Origin: Branchiostoma floridae
Lineage: Eukaryota > Chordata > Leptocardii > Amphioxiformes > Branchiostomatidae
Reading direction: 5' to 3'
DNA length: 64,000 nt
NCBI RefSeq assembly: GCF_000003815.2
Contig: NC_049983.1
Coordinates: forward strand, 10,383,519 to 10,447,518
This document shows positions 13,160-24,100 of the stretch, piece after piece. The translations under genes were made by a program, and so were the position numbers. The notes below the pieces were generated by a model. That model searched no databases. It worked only from the letters and a program-made list of their open reading frames with translations, and was not told the DNA's origin. How positions within the stretch are numbered: position 1 is the first letter of the stretch; the number at the start of each line of letters is the position of its first letter.

Positions 13160-13165
13160 TTTATT
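13160..13165 (-). promoter_or_regulatory. possible poly(A) signal of the NXPE gene
   Basis: AATAAA on the minus strand, about 260 bp past the NXPE stop codon. Position fits a 3' UTR end; there is no independent support. Confidence 0.35.
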
Positions 13166-13426
13166 CGGTGTCCCAAGACAGTCGGGCCGGCCGATCTCCG
13201 TTTAGCGCCCGGGGAGTTTGAGCCCGATAAGGTCCAGCTGCAAAGGATAGCGATATGAAGGATGGTTTGCTGGCTAGATGGCTGATTGGTTACGTTGGTT
13301 GTGTGGTTGGCTGTTTGGACACCATTTCAAAAAGCTCCGAAAACGTACTTCTAAATAGTGTTTAAGATCTTTCTTTTCGTGTTTTTTTTTTTGCAATATT
13401 GATAAGCGTTCTTTTGAAGTCCGGGT

Positions 13427-16275
13427 TCACAAAGGACATATAAAAGAACAAAGGAACTCTAGTTCTTGTACAATTATGTCAGGCGCTGGGTGAATGTTGT
13501 CCCTGTGCCAGGTCTGTGCATTGGTCATTTCCCAAACATCTACAAGAACAACGTTCATCCCGCGGAACATTTCTCTCATTATCAAGTCCAGCTTGTGTGC
13601 CAACCAATCCCCAGATTTCAGCTCATTGCCCCTGCCCGTGTTTGCCGACTTGATGACCACCAGAGTTTCGGGACTCCTGTGTAGTAAACGTTCTATGGCA
13701 GCACGGACGGCTTCCATTCTTTTCCTGTAGACCTCCACAGGGTACGAGGTGAAATGTGCCCACATGGTGATACCAACCACATCGTTCGGTCCTCCCTCAA
13801 TTTCATCGATGGTGTTAGCGACGTACCTGAGGAGAAATGTCCGAGTAAAAGGACAATTACGTGGCGGTCCGTGTGAACGATAGTTTAACGTTATGTTATT
13901 AACAGGATCTCGGGCGAGCAATGGCCCAGTTTTGTGTATCGCCCAAGGAATATGTGTTTTTCCCATTTTCAATATTCTGACGAAATGTTCCCACCACTGC
14001 CGTATGGTAGAGTCGCCCATGAAATGCAGAGTTTTCCCCTTCAGACACTGCTGCCAGCCGGCCTGGCTGGAGAAATGTCTGTTCTTACAGACGAGAGAGT
14101 TCCACACGCCGTTCAGATAGAACCCAGATATCTGTGGAGTGGTCAGTCCCCGGACACACCGTGTGCGATTGGCCAAAGGATCTTGCCCTGTGATCAAAAG
14201 AACAACGCTATGACATACCCAGTCTTCGATTGTTGGTACTGGTTTGCTGTCATCCAATCAGATTCTTCCCATCATATTATTCGAGGGAGTTACCAGCCAA
14301 TCACACTGCCTCTTGACAGTAAACGGCGACATGATTGGTTGATAGCTTTCGCTTCAGCAACTGGAGGGGAGTATCTGATTGGCTGGCCAGCGGCGAGAAT
14401 CACGGGTCACAGAGCTGTAGATTGCAGGAGACATTTTATAATGTAACGATGTCAACATTTTGTGTCTGAAAAGTTAACGTTTGTTTTGGTATGCGTTACA
14501 CAATGATAATGTAGAGTATGTGACGTACCTTTTCTAACATAAAGTTTAGATGGAGATCCAGAAATCGACTTCTTCATTGCATTGTTGCCCCTGTAACAGA
14601 GATCAAACTACATAATGTTGAAAAAACGCACGCCGTTATACCAGTTCACTTTGTTTGCATTATCATACAAGGTTTTTAGACCATCAAGCGCACAGGGCCA
14701 TCCCTGCTCCTATCAATAAATGTATTAGGTTCTATTTATTGCTGCGGTCCAAATCACTCTTTCAAAGATAACATACCTGCGAAACAGTTTTCCACCTTTG
14801 AAGTTCTTGTACCGGTTACGTCTGCCATTGTCAGTGCCATGGTATCCTGGTGTATTACAAGAAATGTTGGCGGCTTTCTCACAATACCACCAGGCGCCTG
14901 CATGCGGGTCCGAGTAGTTACAAACTGCACTCGTGTTCTTGAAGATGGCAGGGTCTACGTTACACTTGGTGTCGATGTAGGCATTATTCTCTAATATATA
15001 ACGTTTTCGGAACATGACAAGATCAATTGGATGTTTTCGGATAGTTCTTTCTATAACATCGATAGCCTGCCGTGGGTGGACCAGTTGGATTTTGATGGTG
15101 ACCTCCCCCTCCCACAACAGTCGGAACGTCGCCGTGTAAGTACCGTTCTGGTGGTCCATTATGATACCGACTGCTCCTTCCTTCTTTTTTCTTCTTTTCT
15201 TATGTTTGGTAAGAATGGAAGCTCGAAAAAAATCACCAATGTTTGTAACTATGTTATTTTGTGAATCTTTGGCAGAGATCTCAATGCGCAACGTATCTCC
15301 TACAGAATATTGTCTGCCAGACTCAGAAGCTAAGGAAAATTTCAGCTGCCTCTTATAGACCGCAGCAGAGAACGGTTTGGTTGTTTTTAACACCGGAGAA
15401 AACGGTTTGGTTGTGTTCAACACCGGTTTCTCAATTACAGCCGGATTCACGTCAATAGACTCTGCCGTAGACCATCGCGTTTTCATCATTAGTTGGCTGA
15501 TCCAGTTCGGGTACTACAGAAAGAGAAAGAAATGACGTCACCCATTGTTTATTAGAAGCGATATGCTTTGGAAAAGGGGGCCCTACCGGGTACTCCATAG
15601 GGTGGTTGAGGTAATCTCCAAGCAGATTCCTCCGTGGCATAAGACAGTAACATAAGCTGGGGAAGGAGTTTAGCAGGCAGAGGAGTAAAATTGGTCACGC
15701 CCCTCCCAGTGCCTTTGTACGGTTGCGTCCTGCGGCAGATTCCGCGTGGCCAATTTTACTCCTCGTCCGGCTAAACTCCTTCCCCAGCTTATGTTACTGT
15801 TTTATGCCACCGACGAATCTGCTTGGGGATTATGTTTGAGGCACTTTGGCTACTTGACCCACTGGGACACCTAGCGGCTACTGGCTATATTTGGCCCTGG
15901 CCGGGCTCCGGATTATTTCAACACCTAGCTAACATCAAGTCAACCCGGTGACAAATAGTCACTGTGATCTACCCGTAAAAACACCGAGAGGAATCCCCGT
16001 GGTATCCGGCAGTCCACCAGAACAAAATTGTGCTTTCAGATCGCGGACGTGCACAGGCGCAATTGTTACCTTAGTTAGGCGCAAGAGGCGGTCAGAAAAT
16101 CTGGTGCATTTTTTTCAGTTTCGTTTATAAATGCCAATATATATGTATGATGCATGTGTTTAGAATGTACCTGAGTGAAGTACAGTAGAACTAGAAACGT
16201 TGCGGTAAGGAATATGAGACTCAGCCACCTGCGCGTCGGTCCCCCAACAAACCATTTCCTCCAGTAGTTCGCCAT
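13427..16275 (-). CDS. NXPE family protein (neurexophilin and PC-esterase domains)
   Basis: Four exons: 16275-16171, 15513-14777, 14590-14529 and 14187-13427. All junctions are GT-AG, phases agree, and the joined frame is 554 residues, typical for the family. Exon 1 gives a short cytoplasmic start and a signal anchor (about residues 17-34), predicting a type II membrane protein facing the Golgi lumen or outside. Exon 2 holds the neurexophilin-like/Ig-like part with a basic KHKKRRKKK stretch. Exon 4 is the PC-esterase (SGNH-like) domain: GDSTIRQWW puts the nucleophile motif at about residues 359-361, and DNIHP supplies the Asp and His near 531 and 534, so the catalytic triad looks complete. 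The family acts on, or near, glycoconjugates; the substrate here is unknown. Intron 1 contains a MITE palindrome. An orphan copy of exon 1 lies at 9457-9561. Which NXPE subtype it is cannot be told from sequence inspection. Confidence 0.9.
15612..15832. mobile_element. long palindromic MITE in NXPE intron 1
   Basis: Two arms of about 85 bp in inverted orientation, starting TCTCCAAGCAGATTC on the left and ending GAATCTGCTTGGGGA on the right, flank a spacer of about 50 bp. The core AGTAACATAAGCTGGGGAAG and its complement match exactly. Similarity between arms is high, with about eight differences. A related half-arm (AATCTGCCTGGAGATT) lies at 21085-21105. Confidence 0.85.
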
Positions 16276-16300
16276 ATTTGTCTGTTGGGAGAGAAAACCT
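15934..16300. repeat. segmental duplicate of 9225-9600
   Basis: This copy carries the working first exon of the NXPE gene and its upstream flank. It shares the landmarks listed for the copy at 9225-9600, with scattered substitutions and a different filling between CCGAGAGG and the exon. Confidence 0.8.
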
Positions 16301-16539
16301 TAGAAAAAAACTAGTACTGTCTATTCTTCTCATTATTTTAGTTCAAAGGGGTTAAAAACTTTCACACGTGATAATGGTTGAGACAGTGATATCACATTAT
16401 TTCATCAGTAGATAATCTTTGTACTCTGACTCATCATCATCATCCGGGCGTGCAGGTTGGCTGGATGGACATGACTCTCTTCCTCCATCCTTCCCTATCC
16501 TTCATAGCCTTGGGCTAGTAGGACAGCGATCTAGTCAGG

Positions 16540-16710
16540 CTATGGTTATTACGGCGTACTTGGGTCAAACCGTACTTCAGCCAACAATGACATTCTTTGA
16601 AAAGCTAAGTCGTATGGGAGCCAGCTGTGTGAACTAGATCGCATTAGGCCGAAGTACAACGGTTAAAACTCAACTACGACGTAGTTTGACGTACTTCAGC
16701 CAACAACTAG
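16540..16710. repeat. second copy of the CGTAGTTGAGTTTTGA family
   Basis: Contains AAAACTCAACTACGACGTAG, AAACCGTACTTCAGCCAACA and GTCGTATGGGAGCCAGCTGT. The last string also occurs, with one change, in the copy near 18885, and its complement occurs near 17834. Confidence 0.6.
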
Positions 16711-16889
16711 AGTTCCACGAACACATACCTTTGCCAAGTAAACCAGGTTTGTTATGTAGAATGATGTCTGTAGACATAAATCTGTTACTCATTATATTTC
16801 ATTCTATATGCCTGGAGTTGCTTCATAACATTTTGCCATTGCTTATACAAATTAGATCCCTATTTACATACTAATATTAAAGTGTATAA

Positions 16890-17480
16890 AGCATCACTTA
16901 AGCTGTCGACATACCAAAAGTCATGATGATCCTTTCATCCCTTGTAGACTTATTCTCTTTCAAAGTAAGAAACTAAACCGGCTCCTGCAGTTCAAGAAAA
17001 GATGTTAGCGGACCCAAACGTACAACTCTTACTCTCTGCCATCTTTTTCAGTTACATATGTGACAAGTTTGAAAGTCCTATCACGGAATGCGGTGGATGT
17101 ATCATCTTTCCTCATTTATTATGCAAATTAGCTGTTAATTTACATAACTAGCATCTCATTATGTAAGTTTTTACTTAGGCTATCTACATACCAAAAATCA
17201 TGACGATCCGTCAACACGTTTATATTTTCTCATTAATTATGTAAACGAGGCCGTCATTTACATAATTAATATGCCTTCATATTTCTCTCTTTCTCATCTA
17301 TATATGTGACAAGTTTGGAAGTCCTATCATGAAATGCAGCGGATCTATAAACTTTCCTTATTAATTAATTATACAAATTAGTTGCTAATTTGCATAACTA
17401 GTATTTCATTATGTACATTGTTACTTGGGCTATCTACATACCAAAAATCATGACGATCCATCAACACGTTCTCGAGTTAT
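16890..17480. repeat. AT-rich dispersed repeats, partly tandem
   Basis: The phrase CTACATACCAAAAATCATGA followed by CGATCC(A/G)TCAACACG occurs twice (about 17183 and 17438), and a diverged version starts at 16909. Between them are alternating pieces such as ATTATGCAAATTAG and TTACATAACTAG. Similar DNA occurs at 12280-12800 and 39950-40340. Such sequence is typical of diverged MITEs. Confidence 0.5.
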
Positions 17481-18826
17481 TCTGGTCCAAAGTTTGAAAG
17501 GAAATCGGCGACTGCAGTTCCAAACAAGCCGCTAGGGGATCCAAACTTCCAGCACTTACTCTCTGCCCCAAGGGCTATCTACCACTTAAAAATTATAACC
17601 ACAGCATGTCCAGAACGCGAGATAAAAAAATTGAGGTTCTGCTGCAGTACCTTAGCAAGCCGCTAGGGGGCCCATTATCGAACTTGACCTTCGTTTTCCC
17701 GACCCCTATCCACCTAACAAATATCATCGGGATCCATCCAAGGCTTCTTGAGTTATGCTGGTAACACACAGACACACACACAGACTCACAGGCCCAAAGC
17801 ATAACCTTAGCCATTCTGGCAAAGGTAACGAGGTAGTTCACACAGCTGGCTCCACTGATACGAATTAACTTTCCCGAGTACTTCGTAGCTGCCTGAACAC
17901 AAGTACGGTCTGACTCCACTAAGTCGTAAATCATGAACCATAGCCTGACTAAATCACTCTCCCAGCCCGACAGTTACCAGCCCTCAATAACCCCAGCCAG
18001 CAAGAAATTGTGTAAACACAGGCTAGTAATAACCCAAACTACGTATTTTCAGCAATACTGCGAAATAGCTGGAATACGATTGAAACGTCACATAACGAAA
18101 CCATGACACATAACGTTACAAGTATTATCCCCGAATACTTTACACCAAGAACAAAATTTGTGACACATTCCAGTGCATCGCTATTTTGTAAAAAGTGGAA
18201 GAATGCCTTTAGGGTACGGTTTTGGTCAAGACATCAATACAGCCTTTCTCAAATAAAAGCTACTTATGTAATGACCTACATGCTTTGAAACCTTTCAAAC
18301 CCTGTTCATAGCACGGAAGACATCCTTCATTCCTTCACCTAGAATCTGGACAGGAAATTTGTTTTCACCTGTGTCACAGAATTGGTGACAGTGTCAGAGA
18401 TCTTCAAACTTTCAGCGCTGATTAGTAACCCGGGTCTCACGTGATCTGCAAATGCTGTCTAACCGGTTAACCGGTCCGAGATTTTTAACCTTTTCACACG
18501 TCCTTCACTAATTGACTTGAGGCAAAATGTCCGAGATCAGTGGGGGAAACGTGAATACTCATTGTGCAAATCAGGATCTAACTTTCATGAGGCATCGTTC
18601 TTATGATATATGATATATCCTTATACACTCCTTAGTCACATGTATAAGGACTGTCATACATGTGACTCTCATACATGTGACATTTGTAGCTAAGAAGGGA
18701 GATATATCGTTAGTTATCATTTGCGCAATTGACGGGGATATACTATGATTCTATACAGTCTAGTACATGGCGGGAATTCGATACTTGTTGCATTCAAAAA
18801 AGGTCAACGTATTAGCCTCGAGGTAA
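17481..18826. other. intergenic DNA, repeat remains only
   Basis: No gene is recognised. At 17745-17830 a piece with CTTGAGTTATGCTGGTAACA, then a CA-rich run, then CATAACCTT resembles the end of a widespread dispersed repeat also seen at 41020-41190. A short self-complementary run with CATGTATAAGGA and CATACATGTGAC lies near 18630-18690. Confidence 0.4.
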
Positions 18827-19010
18827 GAACGTCATAGTTGAGTCAGACCGTACTGCAAGCAACTATGACGTACTGTGGGAAGTCAAGTCGTATGGGAGCC
18901 AGTTGTGTGAACTACGCCGTAGGTCGCTGAAGTACGACGTGCCTTGTCAAACTACCGTCTTAGTTGGCTGAAGTGCGTCGTAGTTGAGTTTTGATCGGGA
19001 TAGAAAACCA
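18827..19010. repeat. third copy of the CGTAGTTGAGTTTTGA family
   Basis: Holds CGTCATAGTTGAGTCAGACC, GTCGTATGGGAGCCAGTTGT and CGTCGTAGTTGAGTTTTGAT in order. Related copies are at 10910-11085 and 16540-16710; this one is the longest match between them. Confidence 0.6.
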
Positions 19011-19205
19011 TAAACGTCATGCGTTTCCCAAGGGCACAAGATCGGTGGCACAGGCAAACAGGTTGCCGAACCCACCGCCAAGTGCCTGTTTGCCTTCTCA
19101 TCTGTGGAAAAATCGACAGGAGAATCCATGATAGTGTATTTTTCACAAAAAGTCAACTGAGGGTGTTTTGAACAGACGGCTCACATGGATTGTGCTTTTG
19201 TCCCA

Positions 19206-19396
19206 TTGTTACCTCCATGAAATGTCATGGAGGTTATATTTTCTGTTATGTTTGTCTGTCTGTGTACAAGATAACTCAAGAACGGCTGGATGGATTGATT
19301 TCATACTTGGTTTGTTGGTGGGGTGTGACGATAGCTGGAAATGATGAGATTTTGGGCCCCGTATCTGTCGATATAATTGATGTAATAATATAAGAA
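19206..19396 (+). mobile_element. fragment of the ACCTCCATGAAAT element
   Basis: Starts with the palindrome CCTCCATGAAATGTCATGG, then TTATATTTTCTGTTATG, then AACTCAAGAACGGCTGGATG and TGTTGGTGGGGTGTGA. It is the terminal 190 bp of the repeat family whose 1.1-kb copies lie at 19397-20501 and 22530-24275. It sits directly beside the first of these, giving head-to-tail nesting. Confidence 0.7.
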
Positions 19397-20501
19397 ACTA
19401 GAGTTCGGGGACCTCATACCTCCAAGAAATATTTATTGCTTTTTTGTGGATGGTATGTATATTTATAGTCAGTTGTATTTGAGAGTAATGGTTATATAAT
19501 ATAAATGTTATGGGAAAGTAGTGGTGTATTTATTTAATGACACAGAGGATGTCCATCTGATTAGTAATTATCAAAATGTGACACTTAATTGTGTAATGTG
19601 CGTTTAAGAGGTCGACAGCATATGGTAGCGTGGTGTTCCTTAAGCTTGATGTTTGGCATTTAAAATGTCTAAGGTTGTCAGCATTATTGAGGTTCGACTA
19701 TGTGCCTCAGAGCTGTGTGGTGGGAGGAAGTTGGGAAACTCAGAAAGAAGAAGGGATGTGGCCAACTTTAGTCAGATGGTGATTTGATTTTCCACCAATA
19801 TGTCATAACATCAGCTGTTCACACGGTACAAAAACGAGATGCACACTTTCCTCTGACAGCCCTACACCAACTGTAAGATGAATACTTGGCACCAACCCCG
19901 TCTGCTAAAAAACAAGTACCATTGGCTACGAAAGAGACAACTAACAACTGTCCCTTATCGTAACAAAATCAGAACATCTGTATCGCCCATAAAACTTCTG
20001 ACACCCAACCCAGATGAGAGGACCTAATGGCATTTTAATCACCATGTCACTCAAATCAGCAGTACAGTATGTGAGACATCCATACCTGTTAAGCATTAAC
20101 GTTAAATGTACCTCAACTTCTTACAATTATACTGACCCTTCACATCTCCATGATATCCTAAGCAGACATAAATAAAACTAATTATCATATTAAAAAAACT
20201 CGGGGTTCCCCAAACAGCTGTCACCTCACCATCTGCTCTGAGCTAAGCCCATTAACAAACACATAAAGCAAGATGCCTGTACCAATATATCTCAAATATA
20301 GGGGTGATTTCTGATATTATTACATCGATTATAACGACAGATACGGCTCCCAAAATCTCATCGATTCGAGCTTTCATCACACCGCACCAACACAACAAGT
20401 ATGAAACCAATCCATCCAGCCGTTCTTGAGTAATCATCTACACAGACAGAGACACATAACAGAAAATATAACCTCCATTCCATGACATTTCATGGAGGTA
20501 A
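19397..20501 (-). mobile_element. 1.1-kb non-autonomous element, left inverted arm
   Basis: Bounded by ACTAGAGTTCGGGGACCTC on the left and the palindromic ACCTCCATTCCATGACATTT end on the right. It matches, in inverted orientation and almost base for base, the copy at 22530-24275 once the LINE insert there is removed; both are then about 1105 bp. It has no coding capacity, and its two ends share TACCTCCA(T/A)GAAAT in inverted orientation. Superfamily not determined. Confidence 0.8.
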
Positions 20502-20970
20502 TCACCCCTATATCTGTGATATATTGGAACAGGCATCGTGGTTTCCCTCTTTGTTAATCACCTTATCTCCAAGCAGATGGTGAGGTGATTTGTTTCGCCA
20601 GTGATAGCCATGAACATATGTTTCTTTGGGGGGATCAGTTGACAACAACTGTTTTAATAGGGGAAACGATAGCCTCGACTCAAGAACGGCTGGGTGGATT
20701 GGTTTCATACTTGATGTGTTGGTGGGGTGTGATGATAACTGGAAGTGATTAGATTTTGGGCCCCGTATCTGTCAATATAATCGATGTAATAATATAAGAA
20801 ATCACCCCTATATAGCCATGAACATATGTTTTTTTGGGATCAGTTGACAACAACCGTTTGGGGAAAACGATAGCCTCGACTCAAGAACGACTGGGTGGAT
20901 TGGTTTCATACCTGATGTGTTGGTGGGGTGTGATGATAGCTGGAAGTGATTAGATTTTGGGCCTCGTATA
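20502..20970 (+). repeat. tandem monomers, about 299-bp period, first block
   Basis: AATCACCCCTATAT occurs at about 20500 and 20799. Each unit contains TTGACAACAAC, then GATAGCCTCGACTCAAGAAC and TGTTGGTGGGGTGTGATGAT. The block ends in the 23-N gap. It is related to the ends of the 1.1-kb element and to the second block at 21541-22350. Confidence 0.75.
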
Positions 20971-20993
20971 NNNNNNNNNNNNNNNNNNNNNNN
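20971..20993. other. assembly gap of 23 N inside repeats
   Basis: The gap lies immediately downstream (in minus orientation) of the last visible P450 exon and interrupts a tandem repeat unit. Repeat arrays are often collapsed at such joins, so missing P450 exons could be hidden here. Confidence 0.6.
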
Positions 20994-21147
20994 ATGAGTG
21001 ATAGCCGGCTTAGGAGTGCGTTTGACTGATAACTCCCTTTGGCCAGCTATACTCCTTAGCCTGATACTACCTTATACCACTGGTAAATCTGCCTGGAGAT
21101 TGTAATGCGATTAGGAGAAGGTCATACGAAAACAGGTTACAACTTAC

Positions 21148-24100
21148 TCAGTGTTGTGTCGACAGTCGTAGCATGTGGCAAGGATAAGGGAGCAATGGAT
21201 CCCATCCTCATGACCTCAAGTATGGTCGCCTCCGTGTACGGCATGGCCTCACGGTCGGACAGCTCCGGCAGCCTGTCACGGCCCACCACACTGTCTAACT
21301 CAGCAGCCACCTTCTCCTGTATCTCCGGGTGGACAGCAAGGTACAGGATGGCCCAGCGTAGGGTAAAGATAGTTGTGTCTGTACCCCCTGAGGAGACATA
21401 AATAGTTGAACATCAAGATTCTTTGCACACAACCAAGTACCTTATTCCACCGCCTGTCACCTTCCTCCGGGCAAGTATGACTGGTTCACATTGAACTGCA
21501 GCATAGGTGCCGCTGCTGACAAATGCAGACCCAAACGTATTTACCTCCATGAAATGTCATGGAATGGAGGTTATATTTTCTGTTATGTGTCTCTGTCTGT
21601 GTAGATGATTACTCAAGAACGGCTGGATGGATTGGTTTCATACTTGTTGTGTTGGTGGGGTGTGATGAAAGCTTGAATCGATGAGATTTTGGGAGCCGTA
21701 TCTGTCGTTATAATCGATGTAATAATATCAGAAATCACCCCTATATTTGCGTTACATGTATATTGGAACAGGCATCATGGTTTCCCTCTTTGTTAATCAC
21801 CTTATCTCCAAGCAGGTGGTGAGGTGATTTGTTTCGCCAGTGATAGCCATCAACATATGTTTTTTTGGATCAGTTGACAACAACTGTTGGGGGGAAACGA
21901 TAGCCTCGACTCAAGAACGGCAGGGTGGATTGGTTTCATACTTAGTGTGTTGGTGGGGTGTGATGATAGCTGGAATTGATTAGATTTTGGGCCTCGTATC
22001 TGTCGATATAATCGATGTAAAAATATAAGAAATCACCCCTATGTCTGCGATATATTGGAACAGGCATCGTGGTTTCCCTCTTTGTTAATCACCTTATCTC
22101 CAAGCAGGTGGTGAGGTGATTTGTTTCGCCAGTGATAGCCATCAACATATGTTTTTTTTTATCAGTTGACAACAACTGTTTGGGGAAAACGATAGCCTCG
22201 ACTGAAGAACGACTGGGTGGATTGATTTCATACTTGATGTGTTGGTGGGGTGTGATGATTGCTGGAAGACGGTGATTAGATTATGGGCCCCGTATCTGTC
22301 GTTATAATCGATGTAATAATATCAGAAATCACCCCTATATCTGCGATATACAGTTGACATCGTAGAGCATCTGTTGGGGGGAACCAGGACAATTTTGAAA
22401 GTGGTAATAAATTGTATTTATGTACTTGTGCGTTTAGGAACAAGCTGTATTATATTTCTTTTGTGCTGTTAGATGTTATGTGGTCCACCTTGCGTCACGC
22501 TGAAGTTTTGTTAGTATGTACTCGGTTTTATTACCTCCATGAAATGTCATGGAATGGAGGTTATATTTTCTGTTATGTGTCTCTGTCCTAGAACAGGTTA
22601 GCGAATTTACATACCTGGGATCCCTTCAGACAGAGGACTGCAGTTCTGTGAGAGAGATAAAGGTCAGGATAGCCAAGGCAACCTCCGTACTGTCGAGACT
22701 TAAGCACATCTGGAACATCTCCCCGCCAACAAAAATCCAACTTCTACGTTCCCTTGTGTTATCAATCTTCCTGTATGGCGCTGAGTCTTGGACTCTAAAT
22801 GCAGAGATTGTGAAACGGATAAATGCATTCGAGATGAACTGCTACCGAAGACTACTTCGTGTCCACTGGTCAACTCACACTTCTAACAGAGAAGTCATGC
22901 AGCGTGTTAAGTCCCTAGTAGGCCCGCGTCCAAGTTTCCTGTCACTAGTGAAAAAGAAGAAACTACAGTGGTTTGGCCATGCTACAAGAGCAAAGGGTAC
23001 TTTGACCCACACCATACTCCAAGGAAGGGCGGAGGGTGCAAGACCTAGGGGTCGTCCACGACGGACTTGGACTAGTGATTTGAAAGACTGGTCAGGACAA
23101 ACAGTCAACCATCTTGCAACCTTGGCTGAGGACAGAAAAGGGTGGAAAACTTATGTTGATGGATGTGCTGCCCCTACGGCCGGTGAGGCTATGGGACCGG
23201 TGAGGTGAGGTGAGGTGAGGTCTCTGTCTGTGTAGATGATTACTCAAGAACGGCTGGATGGATTGGTTTCATACTTGTTGTGTTGGTGGGGTGTGATGAA
23301 AGCTCGAATCGATGAGATTTTGGGAGCCGTATCTGTCGTTATAATCGATGTAATAATATCAGAAATCACCCCTCTATTTGAGATATATTGGTACAGGCAT
23401 CGTGCTTTATGTGTTTGTTAATGGGCTTAGCTCCAAGCAGATGGTGAGGTGACAGCTGTTTGGGGAACCCCGAGTTTTGTGAATATGATAATTAGTTTTA
23501 TTTATGTCTGCTTAGGATATCATGGAGATGTGAAGCGTAAGTATAATTGTAAGAAGTTGAGGTACATTTAACGATGATGCTTAACAGGTATGGATGTCTC
23601 ACATACTGTACTGCTGATTTGAGTGACATGGTGATTAAAATGCCATTAGGTCCTCTCATCTGGGTTGGGTGTCAGAAGTTTTATGGGCGATACAGATGTT
23701 CTGATTTTGTTACGATAAGGGACAGTTGTTAGTTGTCTCTTTCGTAGCCAATGGTACTTGTTTTTAGCAGACGGGGTTGGCGCCAAGTATTCATCTTACA
23801 GTTGGTGTAGGGCTGTCAGAGGAAAGTGTGCATCTCGTTTTTGTACCGCATGAACAGCTGATGTTATGACATATTGGTGGAAAATCAAATCACCATCTGA
23901 CTAAAGTTGGCCACATCCCTTCTTCTTTCTGAGTTCCCCAACTTCCTCCCACCACACAGCTCTGAGGCACATAGTCGAACCTCAATAATGCTGACAACCT
24001 TAGACATTTTAAATGCCAAACATCAAGCTTAAGGAACACCATGCTACCATATGCCGTTGACCTCTTAAACGCACATTACACAATTAAGTGTCACATTTTG

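Larger units (their letters stand above)
10351..13426. other. intergenic DNA with dispersed repeat pieces
   Basis: I recognise no gene. The stretch contains a foldback repeat (10910-11085), a 60-bp piece near 11862 repeated at 19144, and AT-rich DNA at 12280-12800 with many TTAATTATG-like motifs. A 34-codon open frame with a hydrophobic N-terminus starts at 11614, but no splice partner or homologue is visible. Confidence 0.4.

Noticed and set aside
13466-14446. Plus-strand open frames over the NXPE last exon
   Set aside because: Shadows of the minus-strand PC-esterase exon, which has clear GDS and DxxH motifs.
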